From: Pelodictyon luteolum
Lineage (GTDB): Bacteria > Bacteroidota > Chlorobiia > Chlorobiales > Chlorobiaceae
Length of the DNA stretch: 64,000 bases
Assembly: GCA_020721225.1 (NCBI GenBank)
Contig: DYNE01000004.1
Location: forward strand, 21,001-85,000
Direction: 5' to 3'
Shown here one piece after another: positions 23,296-33,810 of the stretch. Within the stretch, counting starts at the first letter, position 1. Each line of letters begins with the position of its first letter. The notes under the pieces were generated by a model. It did no database searches, was not told the DNA's origin, and saw only the letters and a program-made list of their open reading frames with translations. The translations under genes were made by a program, and so were the position numbers.

Positions 23296-23604
23296 TTATT
23301 TGTTGCCGCGGATGATATAGAGAGTCTCGCCCTCTCTTCGGAAATTATACCTTTCGCGTGCGGCTTTTTCGATACTGTCAGCATTGTACGCATTGCCGAT
23401 ACGACGCTCGTTATCGGCAATACGCTGCTGCTCCTGGCGATACCGCTCAACCAGCATGCGATGCTCCGCTTCCATCCTGATTCGTTTAAGCAGACCGTAG
23501 TCATCAAACAGAGACCAGACAACGATGAAGCTGAACAAAACCAGAAATAAAAATTTTTTCGGATTGGAACTGATGAAATCCCGTAAGCCATTAAAAATTT
23601 TCAT
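23296..23604 (-). CDS. FtsB/DivIC-type septum formation initiator
   Basis: A 102-residue bitopic membrane protein of the divisome. After a short basic N-terminus there is one membrane helix (about 17-33, KFLFLVLFSFIVVWSLF), then a coiled coil (LLKRIRMEAEHRMLVERYRQ onward) and the conserved end of the family, ARERYNFRREGETLYII. FtsB/DivIC forms a complex with FtsL and FtsQ/DivIB in other bacteria. enolase lies 113 bp upstream on the same strand and ispG 37 bp downstream. eno followed by an ftsB-like gene is a common arrangement. Confidence 0.88.
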   Translation of the reverse strand: MKIFNGLRDFISSNPKKFLFLVLFSFIVVWSLFDDYGLLKRIRMEAEHRMLVERYRQEQQRIADNERRIGNAYNADSIEKAARERYNFRREGETLYIIRGNK

Positions 23605-23684
23605 CGCACCTGCATTCGCGGGTTTAGAGTAATAACGTGTCGAACAATATCAGGATATAAAACGCTTTTCTGACTGAAATACGA

Positions 23685-23710
23685 AGGGAACCCTTTTACC
23701 CGGATTCCCT
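23685..23710 (-). terminator. Weak hairpin after the enolase gene
   Basis: An imperfect stem (23685-23692 with 23702-23710, one bulge) immediately downstream of the eno stop on the minus strand. No long U-run follows, so it may be a partial terminator or just an mRNA 3' end stabiliser. Confidence 0.35.
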
Positions 23711-23717
23711 CCCGCCA

Positions 23718-25422
<1,705 letters not shown>

Positions 25423-27498
25423 ATGCAAGCCGTTCAACCTGAACAACTGCGCAACATTGTCATCACCGGTCATACCGGCTCAGGAAAAACCATGCTCTGT
25501 GAGTCGTTCGCCCTCTCAATGGGCGCTGTAAACCGACTGGGAAGCATTGACGACGGAAACACCCTCTCCGACTATTCATCAGATGAGATCCAGAGAAAGC
25601 ACAGTCTCAATACCAGCCTCCTGCACGGATTCTGGAAAGACACGAAAATAAATATCATCGACACTCCCGGCCTGCTCGACTTTCACGGAGATGTGAAATC
25701 AGCGATGCGGGTTGCGGACACGGTTATCATTACCGTAAACGCATCGACCGGCGTGGAAGTCGGTACCGATTCCATATGGGAGTATACCAGAGAATACTAC
25801 AAACCAACGATGTTCGTGCTTACCAAGCTGGATGCAGAGCGCACAAGCTTCAGCAATACGGTAGAAGAGCTCAGGGAGCATTTTGGTCACCTTGTCACGC
25901 CGATACAGTTTCCTGCCGAAGAGGGTCAGGGACACCATATCCTGATCGATATATTACTGATGAAACAGCTGGAATTCGACCCGGATAAACCTGGCAGCAT
26001 GACTGTTGCCGACATTCCGGATCTCTATCTGAAGAGGGCTGAAGATCTCCATCAGCAACTGATCGAGGCTGTCGCGGAAACCGATGAAGAGTTGATGAAC
26101 AGGTACTTCGAAATTGGCACCCTGACTGAAGCGGAGTTGCGGTCCGGCATTAAGTCCGCTCTGGTAACAAGAACATTTTTCCCGGTTTTCTGTACCTCCC
26201 CGCTGCATATGATCGGTACGGAACGTCTGCTCGATGCGATGGTCAATCTCTGCCCCTCTCCGATCGAACGAGGCCCGGAACATTCGCTCTGTACCATCGA
26301 TGAAAACGAACGACTTCTCGAACCCGATCCGGCAGGCCCCACCGTTGCGTTCATTTTTAAAACCATGTCGGAGCCCAGAGTAGGAGAGATTTCCTATCTC
26401 CGCGTTTATTCGGGTCATATCGAAACCGGGCATGAACTTATCGACGTGCAGACCGGTCAGCTTGAAAAAATCGGTCAGGTTTACACCATTCTCGGCCAGA
26501 AAAAAATCCCGGTAGAAAAGCTCATGGCCGGAGATATCGGCATGGTTGTCAAACTCAAGGACGCTCACACCAATGATACCCTTGCCGACAAGGGAACCAG
26601 TTGCCGCATAAGCCCGATAACCTTTCCTGTCCCGGTCTTTGCCTCTGCAATCATACCCGTTGCTCAAGGTGACGAAGAGAAAATATCCGCCGGACTGCAT
26701 CATCTGCATGAAGAAGATCCGAGTTTTGCCATCGTTCATGATGTCGAGTTCAATCAGACCATCATCAAAACTCTTGGCGAAACCCATCTCGATATTATTA
26801 TCAGCCGCCTGCAGAACAAGTTCAATGTTCAGGTTGAAACCGCACCGATAAAGATTCCCTACCGCGAAACCATTCGGATGACGGCAACAGCGCAGGGAAA
26901 ATATAAAAAGCAGTCAGGCGGTCGGGGACAGTACGGAGATGTCTGGATAAGACTTGAACCATTGCCGAAAGACAGCGGCTTCGATTTTTCCAGTGAGGTT
27001 GTCGGAGGAGTAGTCCCTACCCGATACCTTCCGGCTGTTGAAAAAGGCATCCGCGAATCCATTGCATCCGGTGTACTTGCGGGTTTTCCTGTTATCGACC
27101 TGAAAGCCGTTGCCTATGACGGGTCGTACCATCCTGTTGACAGTTCTGAATTCGCTTTCAAGATTGCGGCCAGCATGGCATTCAAAACGGCATTTGAAAA
27201 AGCCAAGCCGCTGCTGCTCGAACCATTTTTCTCTCTTACGGTTTATACTCCTGATCAATATACCGGTGAAATTGTAGGTGATATTTCAAGCCGGAGAGGA
27301 AAGATTCTCGGTATGGAGACCGATGCCCGTTTTCAGGTCATTAAAGCTCTCATACCACAGGCGTCGTTGGCGACATTCCACCACTCACTGACACGACTTA
27401 CGCAAAGCAGGGCGAAATACACGTACGGCTTCAGCCATTACGAAGAGGCTCCGCAGGATGTAGCCCAACAGGTTATTGCCGAAAACAAACAACAGTAA
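25423..27498 (+). CDS. Elongation factor G paralogue (EF-G2-like GTPase)
   Basis: A 691-residue translational GTPase with the five-domain EF-G layout but diverged G motifs. G1 is GHTGSGKT (16-23) instead of the AHIDAGKT of canonical EF-G; G2 lacks the usual RGITI; G3 is DTPGLLDF (80-87); G4 is TKLD (134-137) rather than NKMD. Domain IV has GGRGQYGDVWIRLEP and domain V ends with GISSRRGKILGM-like DISSRRGKILGME. These traits match the EF-G2 group known from Thermus and many other bacteria that also have a canonical fusA (not in this window). Its biological role is unclear. It stands alone, convergent with the glycosyltransferase gene. Confidence 0.88.
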   Translation: MQAVQPEQLRNIVITGHTGSGKTMLCESFALSMGAVNRLGSIDDGNTLSDYSSDEIQRKHSLNTSLLHGFWKDTKINIIDTPGLLDFHGDVKSAMRVADTVIITVNASTGVEVGTDSIWEYTREYYKPTMFVLTKLDAERTSFSNTVEELREHFGHLVTPIQFPAEEGQGHHILIDILLMKQLEFDPDKPGSMTVADIPDLYLKRAEDLHQQLIEAVAETDEELMNRYFEIGTLTEAELRSGIKSALVTRTFFPVFCTSPLHMIGTERLLDAMVNLCPSPIERGPEHSLCTIDENERLLEPDPAGPTVAFIFKTMSEPRVGEISYLRVYSGHIETGHELIDVQTGQLEKIGQVYTILGQKKIPVEKLMAGDIGMVVKLKDAHTNDTLADKGTSCRISPITFPVPVFASAIIPVAQGDEEKISAGLHHLHEEDPSFAIVHDVEFNQTIIKTLGETHLDIIISRLQNKFNVQVETAPIKIPYRETIRMTATAQGKYKKQSGGRGQYGDVWIRLEPLPKDSGFDFSSEVVGGVVPTRYLPAVEKGIRESIASGVLAGFPVIDLKAVAYDGSYHPVDSSEFAFKIAASMAFKTAFEKAKPLLLEPFFSLTVYTPDQYTGEIVGDISSRRGKILGMETDARFQVIKALIPQASLATFHHSLTRLTQSRAKYTYGFSHYEEAPQDVAQQVIAENKQQ

Positions 27499-27508
27499 AC
27501 GCTTTTCA

Positions 27509-27552
27509 CTCTTCCCGGAACTCCCTTGCGATATGAGGAGTCCCGGGAAGAG
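27509..27552. terminator. Bidirectional terminator between the EF-G paralogue and the glycosyltransferase gene
   Basis: A 16-bp stem with one mismatch (27509-27524 and 27537-27552, 12-nt loop), core CTTCCCGG. Sits in the 60-bp gap between two convergent stops. Lacks long U-runs, but the stability and position argue for termination. Confidence 0.6.
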
Positions 27553-27558
27553 ATGAAG

Positions 27559-28350
27559 TCAGAGTTTTCCCGTCATCGATTTGATTTTAAGCCTCCAGAC
27601 TATCCAGATCGCTTCCCGTATATTCTTTCTGGTCATTTTTGATTTGCCTACCGTTCTGTCAGTAAAAACGATAGGCACCTCCCGAATGATAAATCCCTTT
27701 TTCCAGGCTCTGAAGTTCATCTCGATCTGAAAAGAATACCCTTCGGAATATATCCGGTCAAGATCGAGAGCTTCAAGGACTTTCCGATCAAAGCATTTAA
27801 AACCGCTGGTAGGATCAAAAACAGGCATACCGGTAATCACCCTAGTATAAACGCTTGCAAGTTTGGACAGAATCAGTCGTCCGAGCGGCCAGTTCACGAC
27901 GTTGACGGTATTATTCATATATCGTGATCCGATTACCAGATCAGCTGACGTCATGGTATCGAGCAACGATCCGAGCGATGCAGGATCGTGAGACAGATCG
28001 GCATCCATCTCGATGATATAGCGATATCCCAGCTTCAGAGCGTGATGGAATCCTGCAAGATATGCCGTCCCGAGCCCCAGCTTGCTCATGCGCATTAGCA
28101 GATTAAGCCCGGGACAGGAGGGCATGAGCTGTTTGACAATACCTGCCGTTCCGTCAGGAGAGTTATCGTCGATAACGAGAATATCAACTCTCGAAGGGTA
28201 GAGCGAAAAAACCGTCCTGATAACCCGGGCAACATTCTCGGACTCATTGTATGTAGGTATAAGAACGATCGATGATGATTGAGTCCTTTTATGCAACGGC
28301 GGATTCATTTCGTTTTTCAGGCTTGCATGTGTATTGATTGCAACTGTCAT
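27559..28350 (-). CDS. Family 2 glycosyltransferase, polyprenyl-phosphate mannosyl/glucosyltransferase (DPM1-like)
   Basis: Probably moves a sugar from a nucleotide donor to polyprenyl phosphate at the inner face of the membrane. I start at ATG 28350 (263 residues); a TTG at 28365 would add five. The GT-A fold is shown by IVLIPTYNESENVARVIRTV, DILVIDDNSPDGT, GLGTAYLAGF, the DxD-type MDADLSHDP, DLVIGSRY and DPTSGFKCF, with EMNFRAWKKGFIIREVPIVF near the end. There is no C-terminal membrane domain, so it is the short soluble DPM1 type. It lies downstream of pscB beyond a strong terminator, so it is probably transcribed separately. Confidence 0.88.
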   Translation of the reverse strand: MTVAINTHASLKNEMNPPLHKRTQSSSIVLIPTYNESENVARVIRTVFSLYPSRVDILVIDDNSPDGTAGIVKQLMPSCPGLNLLMRMSKLGLGTAYLAGFHHALKLGYRYIIEMDADLSHDPASLGSLLDTMTSADLVIGSRYMNNTVNVVNWPLGRLILSKLASVYTRVITGMPVFDPTSGFKCFDRKVLEALDLDRIYSEGYSFQIEMNFRAWKKGFIIREVPIVFTDRTVGKSKMTRKNIREAIWIVWRLKIKSMTGKL

Positions 28351-28371
28351 AGGTACAGGCTTCAAAAAAAA

Positions 28372-28397
28372 AGCATTGCTCCCGAAGGAGCAATGCT
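28372..28397 (-). terminator. Terminator of the pscAB operon
   Basis: Perfect 11-bp stem (28372-28382 and 28387-28397) with a CGAA tetraloop, flanked by an A-run on the left and T-run on the right. Read on the minus strand it follows pscB by 31 bp and ends in U8 or so: a textbook intrinsic terminator. Confidence 0.9.
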
Positions 28398-28428
28398 TTT
28401 TTTGGTATCAGGCAGAACTGAGAGTTTC

Positions 28429-29127
28429 CTATCGGACTTCACGGTGAAAACGATGAAGAAACCTCAAATCAAAATCAAGTCTCTCTGGCGGTGTATAAGA
28501 AAAATCCAGTATCTGACCATCAGGGAGTACCTCTATAAGCGCTCCTGATGGACACTCGTCACCGGAGAAGCATGCCGAACAGGAAATACAGGCATCCTGA
28601 TCGACATAACATCTGAAACCACCCTCCTGAACATCTCCATAGAATTTGTACCCGATAGCATTTACCTTTGGAGGACATTTATCGAGGCACAAACCGCATC
28701 CCACACAGAGATTTTCAATAATAAAATAATGCTTTTTCGCTCTTGGGGCCGCCTTTGCGACTGGAGCCCCTTTCGGAGCCGGAGCCGTACCGGCAACTGG
28801 TGCCGCTTTAGCGGCAGGAGCCGCAGGTTTTGCCCCTGGTGCTGGTTTAGCTCCTCCGGGAGCCGGTTTAGGCGCAGCCTTCGGAGCGGCTTTTTTTACA
28901 GGAAGCGCCGATTCCTGACGGATACCGGTCCTCCCAAGATTGACATTCAAGGCTTCAAGTCGAAGCTTTCCCGATGTCGGCTTCGGTGCTGATGCCTTTG
29001 GTTTAGCCTGATCCTGCTTTGCTGCCGGCGTCGCAGCTTTTGGAGCTACAGATGCTTTCGGAGCTGCCGGAGCTGCTTTTGAGGCAGGCTTTGGAGATAT
29101 ATCTGGCTGTTTAACAGGCTCGGCCAT
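28429..29127 (-). CDS. pscB: Photosynthetic reaction centre P840 iron-sulfur protein (FA/FB subunit)
   Basis: Takes electrons from FX in PscA and passes them to soluble ferredoxin on the cytoplasmic face. The 232-residue protein has two parts. Residues 1-132 are low complexity, made of Ala, Pro, Lys and Gly, interrupted by a conserved-looking island (about 53-76, GKLRLEALNVNLGRTGIRQE). Residues 133-200 form a two-cluster ferredoxin: C141, C144, C147, C151 and C180, C183, C186, C192. The second cluster has a five-residue gap before its last Cys. A C-terminal tail (LDFSYTPPERLDFDLRFLHR) follows. It is 88 bp downstream of pscA and shares its terminator. Confidence 0.97.
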   Translation of the reverse strand: MAEPVKQPDISPKPASKAAPAAPKASVAPKAATPAAKQDQAKPKASAPKPTSGKLRLEALNVNLGRTGIRQESALPVKKAAPKAAPKPAPGGAKPAPGAKPAAPAAKAAPVAGTAPAPKGAPVAKAAPRAKKHYFIIENLCVGCGLCLDKCPPKVNAIGYKFYGDVQEGGFRCYVDQDACISCSACFSGDECPSGALIEVLPDGQILDFSYTPPERLDFDLRFLHRFHREVR

Positions 29128-29215
29128 AAAAACCCTCCTCTTAAATTGACAATGGTAAAAGTATTAACAGGCCAAAAGAAATCCGGAGGGGCATCGCCCC
29201 CCCGGAATGAATCAC

Positions 29216-31411
29216 TCAGGCTACCAGCTTGATCAGGAAATCCACAACCTGAGTCAGCATCTGCTGTCCGGAAACAGCCGCTTCAGCTACCGGCGGTGGC
29301 AGCGGCGAATCAGTCTGATAGAATCCGTTACCTATGAAGAGGAAGACCAGCATAAAGGTACCGCCGAAATAGAGGAAAGTACCGGCCAGCTTTGAATCGG
29401 AAATCGTCAGCACAGGGAAACGGAACGTAACGTCTCTGTTCAGGAACTTCTTGCCGAACCAACGGATGGTACGGGTCTGAATATCGGCGCCTTCAAGACG
29501 GGATCCGCGATCTTCGAACCATACGGCGAAGCTGATGAACCAGATCAGGTGACCGATCATGAGAATCACCGAAAGGTGAGAACTCGAGAAAATCGTCACG
29601 GTCTCTGTCCAGAAATAATAGAAGATGCCCGAAGTATAGTGATGAGCAAGACCGGCAACGGAATCCCAGGCTTTCGCGTCGGCAACAGGCACACCGTACA
29701 TCATTGAAGCGATCCATGCACCGTCAATGTACCAGCAGACTGCAGAAAGACCCTTTACTCCCCAAAGCATGGCAAACCAGAGCTGATCCTGAATGGAAAC
29801 ACCGCAGGTACCACCATAAACAGGGCCGAGACATGGGAATGAATACGAGTTCTTCTTCAGTCCAAGATCATCCCACAATGGAGAAGTATGGGAGAAGAAT
29901 GCGATACGTACAAGTGCGATCAGCGAGAAAAGTGAACCGGCAGTTATAACATGGGCCATAACCCAGTCATTGATGCTCGGATCGGTAAACATCCACTGGA
30001 AAATCGGAAGCGGTTTCAGCCAGTAGAACGACATCATGATGTTTGTGCCGAAAATATTCAGCTCACAGATGGTGTTCCAGACGATTACGGCATAAACGGA
30101 AAGCATGGTTGCAAAACAGAGCGCCATGACGGTACCGAGAATCTTGACCTGAACTTCCTGGTCGCGTCCTTTGGTGATCCAGATGGATTTGATCTGATTG
30201 TAAAGACCGTTCAGCTGAATCTTGAGGAGATACTGACCGCCATGATAAACACCGGCAAAAACATAGAGTACGCCGCAGATGATATGGTTGAAGGTTATCA
30301 GATTGATGACCACTCTTGACATACCGAATGCCTGGCCGTTCTTCGGAAGAATAGCATAAGGGGCAAACTCAACGAACTCTTTCTTTCCCGAGATGATTCT
30401 GCCACCTTCCTGTACGAAGTCGTAGCTTACACGGTTGAACGGTTCGCCGTAAAGGTAGAAGACGAGATTGTCGAGCTCCTTGTAATACGCATGGAAAGAT
30501 GGCTGCTGGAAAGCGACGAAAGCAATGACACCGAGTGCTATGTTGATGTATCCGATAGCAGTAAGGTGAACGGAAAATGCCGCCTTCATATCATCATTGA
30601 GGTGAATGGCTGCATTTGGAGGATTGTTCCACCAGTAGATGCCGAGTGCGAAAAAGAGCACCGCGAACACGAACGACATAAACGGCTCTGAATTGATGGT
30701 CTGGAAATCGGGAACAGGAGGAATGCCGAGAGCAAACCACATCACAAGACCCCAGCCGAGAAAAAGCAGAGACATGTAAACGGTGTGTGGTCCGAGAGCA
30801 TCCTTGTAGGTCTTTGCGCTTGTACCGTTGAAGGCCATGTCACCGAACTTTCCGAGAAAACGGAAGTCGCGGAAGTTGCCCGCCCTGCCGGTAAACGGAT
30901 TGGTCAGGTTGTGAGTCCAGTGCCTCCAGCCTCCGAAAAGCAGAATTGAACCGGAAATGACGTGAAGGAGAGCCCAGCCGAGAAGGTTAATGGCTGCCTG
31001 CTCAAGATCGGCAGTTTTCGTGCTGTACGTATCGATACCGAGAGAGACCATCCTCGGCTTGATAGTAAGATAGAACCAGTTATCGTGAAAACCGGCATAA
31101 CCACCCGGAAATACCTGAATTCCGGAGATGTAGTAGATGGCCATGAGAAAGCCCATAACCCCGAGAAGGGCCAGATGACCGCCGACTACCTGTTCGTCGT
31201 CCAGCTTGTCGGTATCAAATACCTGATACCACTTCGTCGTTCTCGTTTCTGTTCTCTGGAACAGAAATCTCCTCATTTTGGCAGCGTCCTGTTCCTTGAT
31301 GACAGACGGTCCGCCTGGTGCGCCGTTTCCCTTTGGAGAAGGAGCATTCCCCTTGGGAGGTGGGACAGATCCCTTTGGCTTGACTCCTGCAGGATTCACT
31401 TGTTCAGCCAT
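29216..31411 (-). CDS. pscA: Photosynthetic reaction centre P840 core protein (homodimeric type I)
   Basis: Core polypeptide of the green sulfur bacterial reaction centre; two copies bind P840, the electron-transfer pigments and FX. 731 residues with about eleven membrane helices after a Pro/Lys/Gly-rich cytoplasmic N-terminus (about 10-36). The FX-ligand loop is FPCLGPVYGGTC (C527 and C536), equivalent to the loop in PsaA/PsaB; two protomers give four cysteines for one [4Fe-4S] cluster. Many His residues lie in the helices (for example HVISGSILLFGGWRHW near 150-165, and FNHIICGVLYVFAGVYHGGQ near 374-393). Starts at the ATG at 31411 with a long intergenic region upstream. Confidence 0.98.
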   Translation of the reverse strand: MAEQVNPAGVKPKGSVPPPKGNAPSPKGNGAPGGPSVIKEQDAAKMRRFLFQRTETRTTKWYQVFDTDKLDDEQVVGGHLALLGVMGFLMAIYYISGIQVFPGGYAGFHDNWFYLTIKPRMVSLGIDTYSTKTADLEQAAINLLGWALLHVISGSILLFGGWRHWTHNLTNPFTGRAGNFRDFRFLGKFGDMAFNGTSAKTYKDALGPHTVYMSLLFLGWGLVMWFALGIPPVPDFQTINSEPFMSFVFAVLFFALGIYWWNNPPNAAIHLNDDMKAAFSVHLTAIGYINIALGVIAFVAFQQPSFHAYYKELDNLVFYLYGEPFNRVSYDFVQEGGRIISGKKEFVEFAPYAILPKNGQAFGMSRVVINLITFNHIICGVLYVFAGVYHGGQYLLKIQLNGLYNQIKSIWITKGRDQEVQVKILGTVMALCFATMLSVYAVIVWNTICELNIFGTNIMMSFYWLKPLPIFQWMFTDPSINDWVMAHVITAGSLFSLIALVRIAFFSHTSPLWDDLGLKKNSYSFPCLGPVYGGTCGVSIQDQLWFAMLWGVKGLSAVCWYIDGAWIASMMYGVPVADAKAWDSVAGLAHHYTSGIFYYFWTETVTIFSSSHLSVILMIGHLIWFISFAVWFEDRGSRLEGADIQTRTIRWFGKKFLNRDVTFRFPVLTISDSKLAGTFLYFGGTFMLVFLFIGNGFYQTDSPLPPPVAEAAVSGQQMLTQVVDFLIKLVA

Positions 31412-31811
31412 TGTATTCTCTCCTTTGTTTGGTCGTATTTCAGGTTGAAGAAACCGAAAAGAAAATCTATGCGTTATGCCATTACGCTGCCAGTATACAC
31501 CGGCTTGGTTTTCAGATAAAAAAGCACATGAAAGATGATGCCCTCAGAAAAGCTGACAAGGCAACCGTCATGTGCGCTTCACGAAAAACAGAACCATTGA
31601 TTCTTAAAGGCTGTATGCCCGATTATTCAACTGACATAGTAGCAAATAAAATAAGAAAAATTATTTAATAATAAATTTTTTTGGCGTGGCATTAACACTC
31701 CCGTGCTGTATTTTACGGCCTCTAAGTTGTTGTACAGCCTTGAATTTCATAGCCAGATAACTGCGGCATACATTATCACTACATCATAACGAGAATAACA
31801 GCGCATTTGAC
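31412..31811. other. 400-bp intergenic region between divergent pscA and dapF
   Basis: Contains no convincing gene. It must hold the pscA promoter and leader (minus) and the dapF promoter (plus). A strongly A/T-rich tract is at 31640-31682 (ATAAAATAAG and TTATTTAATAATAAATTT type sequence). I could not define promoter boxes with confidence. Short open frames here are chance. Confidence 0.5.
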
Positions 31812-32630
31812 ATGCAGATCCATTTCACCAAGCTCTCGGGAGCGGGGAACGATTTCATCGTTATAGACAGCAGAAATCATCCCGTTCATTTAAGCACAGC
31901 CCGGATTAAAGCCTTGTGCACCAGAAGAACCGGCATCGGCGCCGATGGCCTCATCCTTATTGAGCCCTCTCAGTATCTCGATTTCAGCATGAAATACTAT
32001 AATGCTGACGGCTTGCCCGGATCGATGTGCGGCAACGGCGGAAGGTGCGCCGTTTATTTTGCGCACTCCACAGGCGTTCCCTCCGCCGATCAGGGCAGAT
32101 ATTCTTTTGAAGCCAATGGTAATCGCTATGAAGCCGAGGTAACCGGAAAAGAAACGGTGCGACTGCACATGCTCGATCCCGAGGATTTCCGTAATGCCAT
32201 TGCCGTTGAAGGGTTCAATTGTCACTATGTCAATACCGGCTCGCCGCATGCCGTCATATATATCGAGAGCCGGAAACTTGAAGAACTTGATGTATCCGGC
32301 CATGGAAAAGCCATCAGACTGAGGACGGATGTTTTTCCTGGAGGAACCAATGTGAATTTTCTTGAGATCACCGCCCCCGACAGCATCACTTTAAGAACAT
32401 TCGAGCGGGGCGTTGAGGATGAAACACTTGCCTGTGGAACCGGCGCGGTTGCGGCTGCTCTCATGAGCTTTCGGCTCGGAAAAGTCTCCTCTTCACCGGT
32501 AAAAGTAAAAGTCCAAAGCGGCGACACTCTCGAAGTCGCATTCAGTGAAGATCTGAAATCAGTAACGCTCACCGGCCCGGCAAAAATCATCTACAGAGGC
32601 ACTGCGGAAGTGCAGAACGATGGTCTGTAA
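31812..32630 (+). CDS. dapF: Diaminopimelate epimerase
   Basis: Interconverts LL- and meso-diaminopimelate for lysine and peptidoglycan synthesis. 272 residues; the two catalytic cysteines are C73 (SMCGNGGRC) and C208 (LACGTGAVAAA), each in the typical surrounding; the N-terminus MQIHFTKLSGAGNDFIVID is the family start, and NTGSPHAV and GTNVNFLE are present. Monomeric, cofactor-independent enzyme of the PLP-independent racemase type. The next gene starts 158 bp downstream. Confidence 0.97.
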   Translation: MQIHFTKLSGAGNDFIVIDSRNHPVHLSTARIKALCTRRTGIGADGLILIEPSQYLDFSMKYYNADGLPGSMCGNGGRCAVYFAHSTGVPSADQGRYSFEANGNRYEAEVTGKETVRLHMLDPEDFRNAIAVEGFNCHYVNTGSPHAVIYIESRKLEELDVSGHGKAIRLRTDVFPGGTNVNFLEITAPDSITLRTFERGVEDETLACGTGAVAAALMSFRLGKVSSSPVKVKVQSGDTLEVAFSEDLKSVTLTGPAKIIYRGTAEVQNDGL

Positions 32631-32788
32631 ATTCCGGTAAACGTTTTGATGAAGCTAACATGCAGAAAAGGGAACGCTGGTGATCGACTTGATCCTGTCG
32701 GTGGAATGAGTGCAATAAACCGTAAAATCATCGCTATATTATATAGTTTAGCTGCAATGGATATCCAACACGTTCTGAATTCTCTTTC

Positions 32789-33646
32789 ATGAATCCTGAA
32801 ATCCGATACCCTGCCGTTGCTGAAGCATTTTATCCTGCGGATATCCGGGAACTTGAAACCCTGATCACCTCCCTGCTCCAACATGTAAAACCCGAATACA
32901 AAAAAAGAAAAAAGATCAGGGCGATCGTGACACCTCATTCGGGTTATCTGTACAGCGGATCAATTGCCGCATGCGCCTACAAGGCCATAGCCGGCAGCAC
33001 CTTCAAAAACGTATTTCTTATGGGCCATGCCCATGCCTATCTTTTTGAAGGTGTTGCGCTCGACTCACATAAAGCCTGGCATACGCCTCTCGGCAACGTA
33101 CCGGTCAATACCGCCATGAACGCCCGCCTTATCGAGCTTGCGCCTCAACTTGTTCATGAGTTGAACATTGCCCATCATTCCGACCATACCCTTGAGGTTC
33201 AGATCCCGTTTCTGCTCCGGACGCTCAAGCCGGGCTTCTCCATCGTACCTGTGCTTTTCGGTGAAAATGCTATTGACGTTCACCTCAAAACAGCAGATTT
33301 ACTGCTCCCCCTGCTGAATCCTGACGACCTGCTCGTTGTCAGTACAGACCTGTCGCACTATCCCGCATACCGTGATGCCAATACGATAGACCGGTTAACT
33401 CTCGAACACATCGTAAGCAGCGACATTGATGGCCTTGAAGAACATGAGCGAAGAACCATAAACAAAAACTCTTCTGACGAAATCAGTCTCTGCTGCAGTC
33501 CCGACGCACTGAAAACGCTCCTGATCATCGCGGGGAGGCTTGGCTGGCATGCAGAAAAACTATGCTACAACAACAGCGGCGACACACCTCATGACGACAA
33601 AATGAATGTTGTCGGTTTCGGAACAGTGATCTTCTTCGAGTCCTGA
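32789..33646 (+). CDS. AmrB/MEMO1-family protein
   Basis: 285-residue member of the MEMO family, related in fold to extradiol dioxygenases. Metal- or substrate-site histidines are visible in [10 protein letters not shown] (about 49-58), MGHAHA, and [14 protein letters not shown], with [10 protein letters not shown] and NNSGDTPHD further on. In many bacteria and archaea the MEMO protein is encoded with an AMMECR1 protein and a radical-SAM protein ('AmmeMemoRadiSam'). Neither partner is next to it here; its neighbours are dapF and gdhA. The enzymatic role is unknown. Family assignment is firm, function is not. Confidence 0.88.
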   Translation: MNPEIRYPAVAEAFYPADIRELETLITSLLQHVKPEYKKRKKIRAIVTPHSGYLYSGSIAACAYKAIAGSTFKNVFLMGHAHAYLFEGVALDSHKAWHTPLGNVPVNTAMNARLIELAPQLVHELNIAHHSDHTLEVQIPFLLRTLKPGFSIVPVLFGENAIDVHLKTADLLLPLLNPDDLLVVSTDLSHYPAYRDANTIDRLTLEHIVSSDIDGLEEHERRTINKNSSDEISLCCSPDALKTLLIIAGRLGWHAEKLCYNNSGDTPHDDKMNVVGFGTVIFFES

Positions 33647-33810
33647 AACAGATCAGAAACACTGTCTCACCGACAGTGAACTCACAAAAAATCGGACGGC
33701 ACTATTGTTTTACTATTATAAGCCCTCAGAGCAATGGGAATGGCTGCTTTGCAAAAGAAAAAACCCTTCACTCAACCTGTTGCCGCATCATTCAGCTCAA
33801 ACACACAATC

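Noticed and set aside
23259..23591. N-terminal extension of ispG
   Set aside because: Lies over the divIC gene on the same strand in another frame and has no IspG similarity; the ATG at 23258 fits the family.
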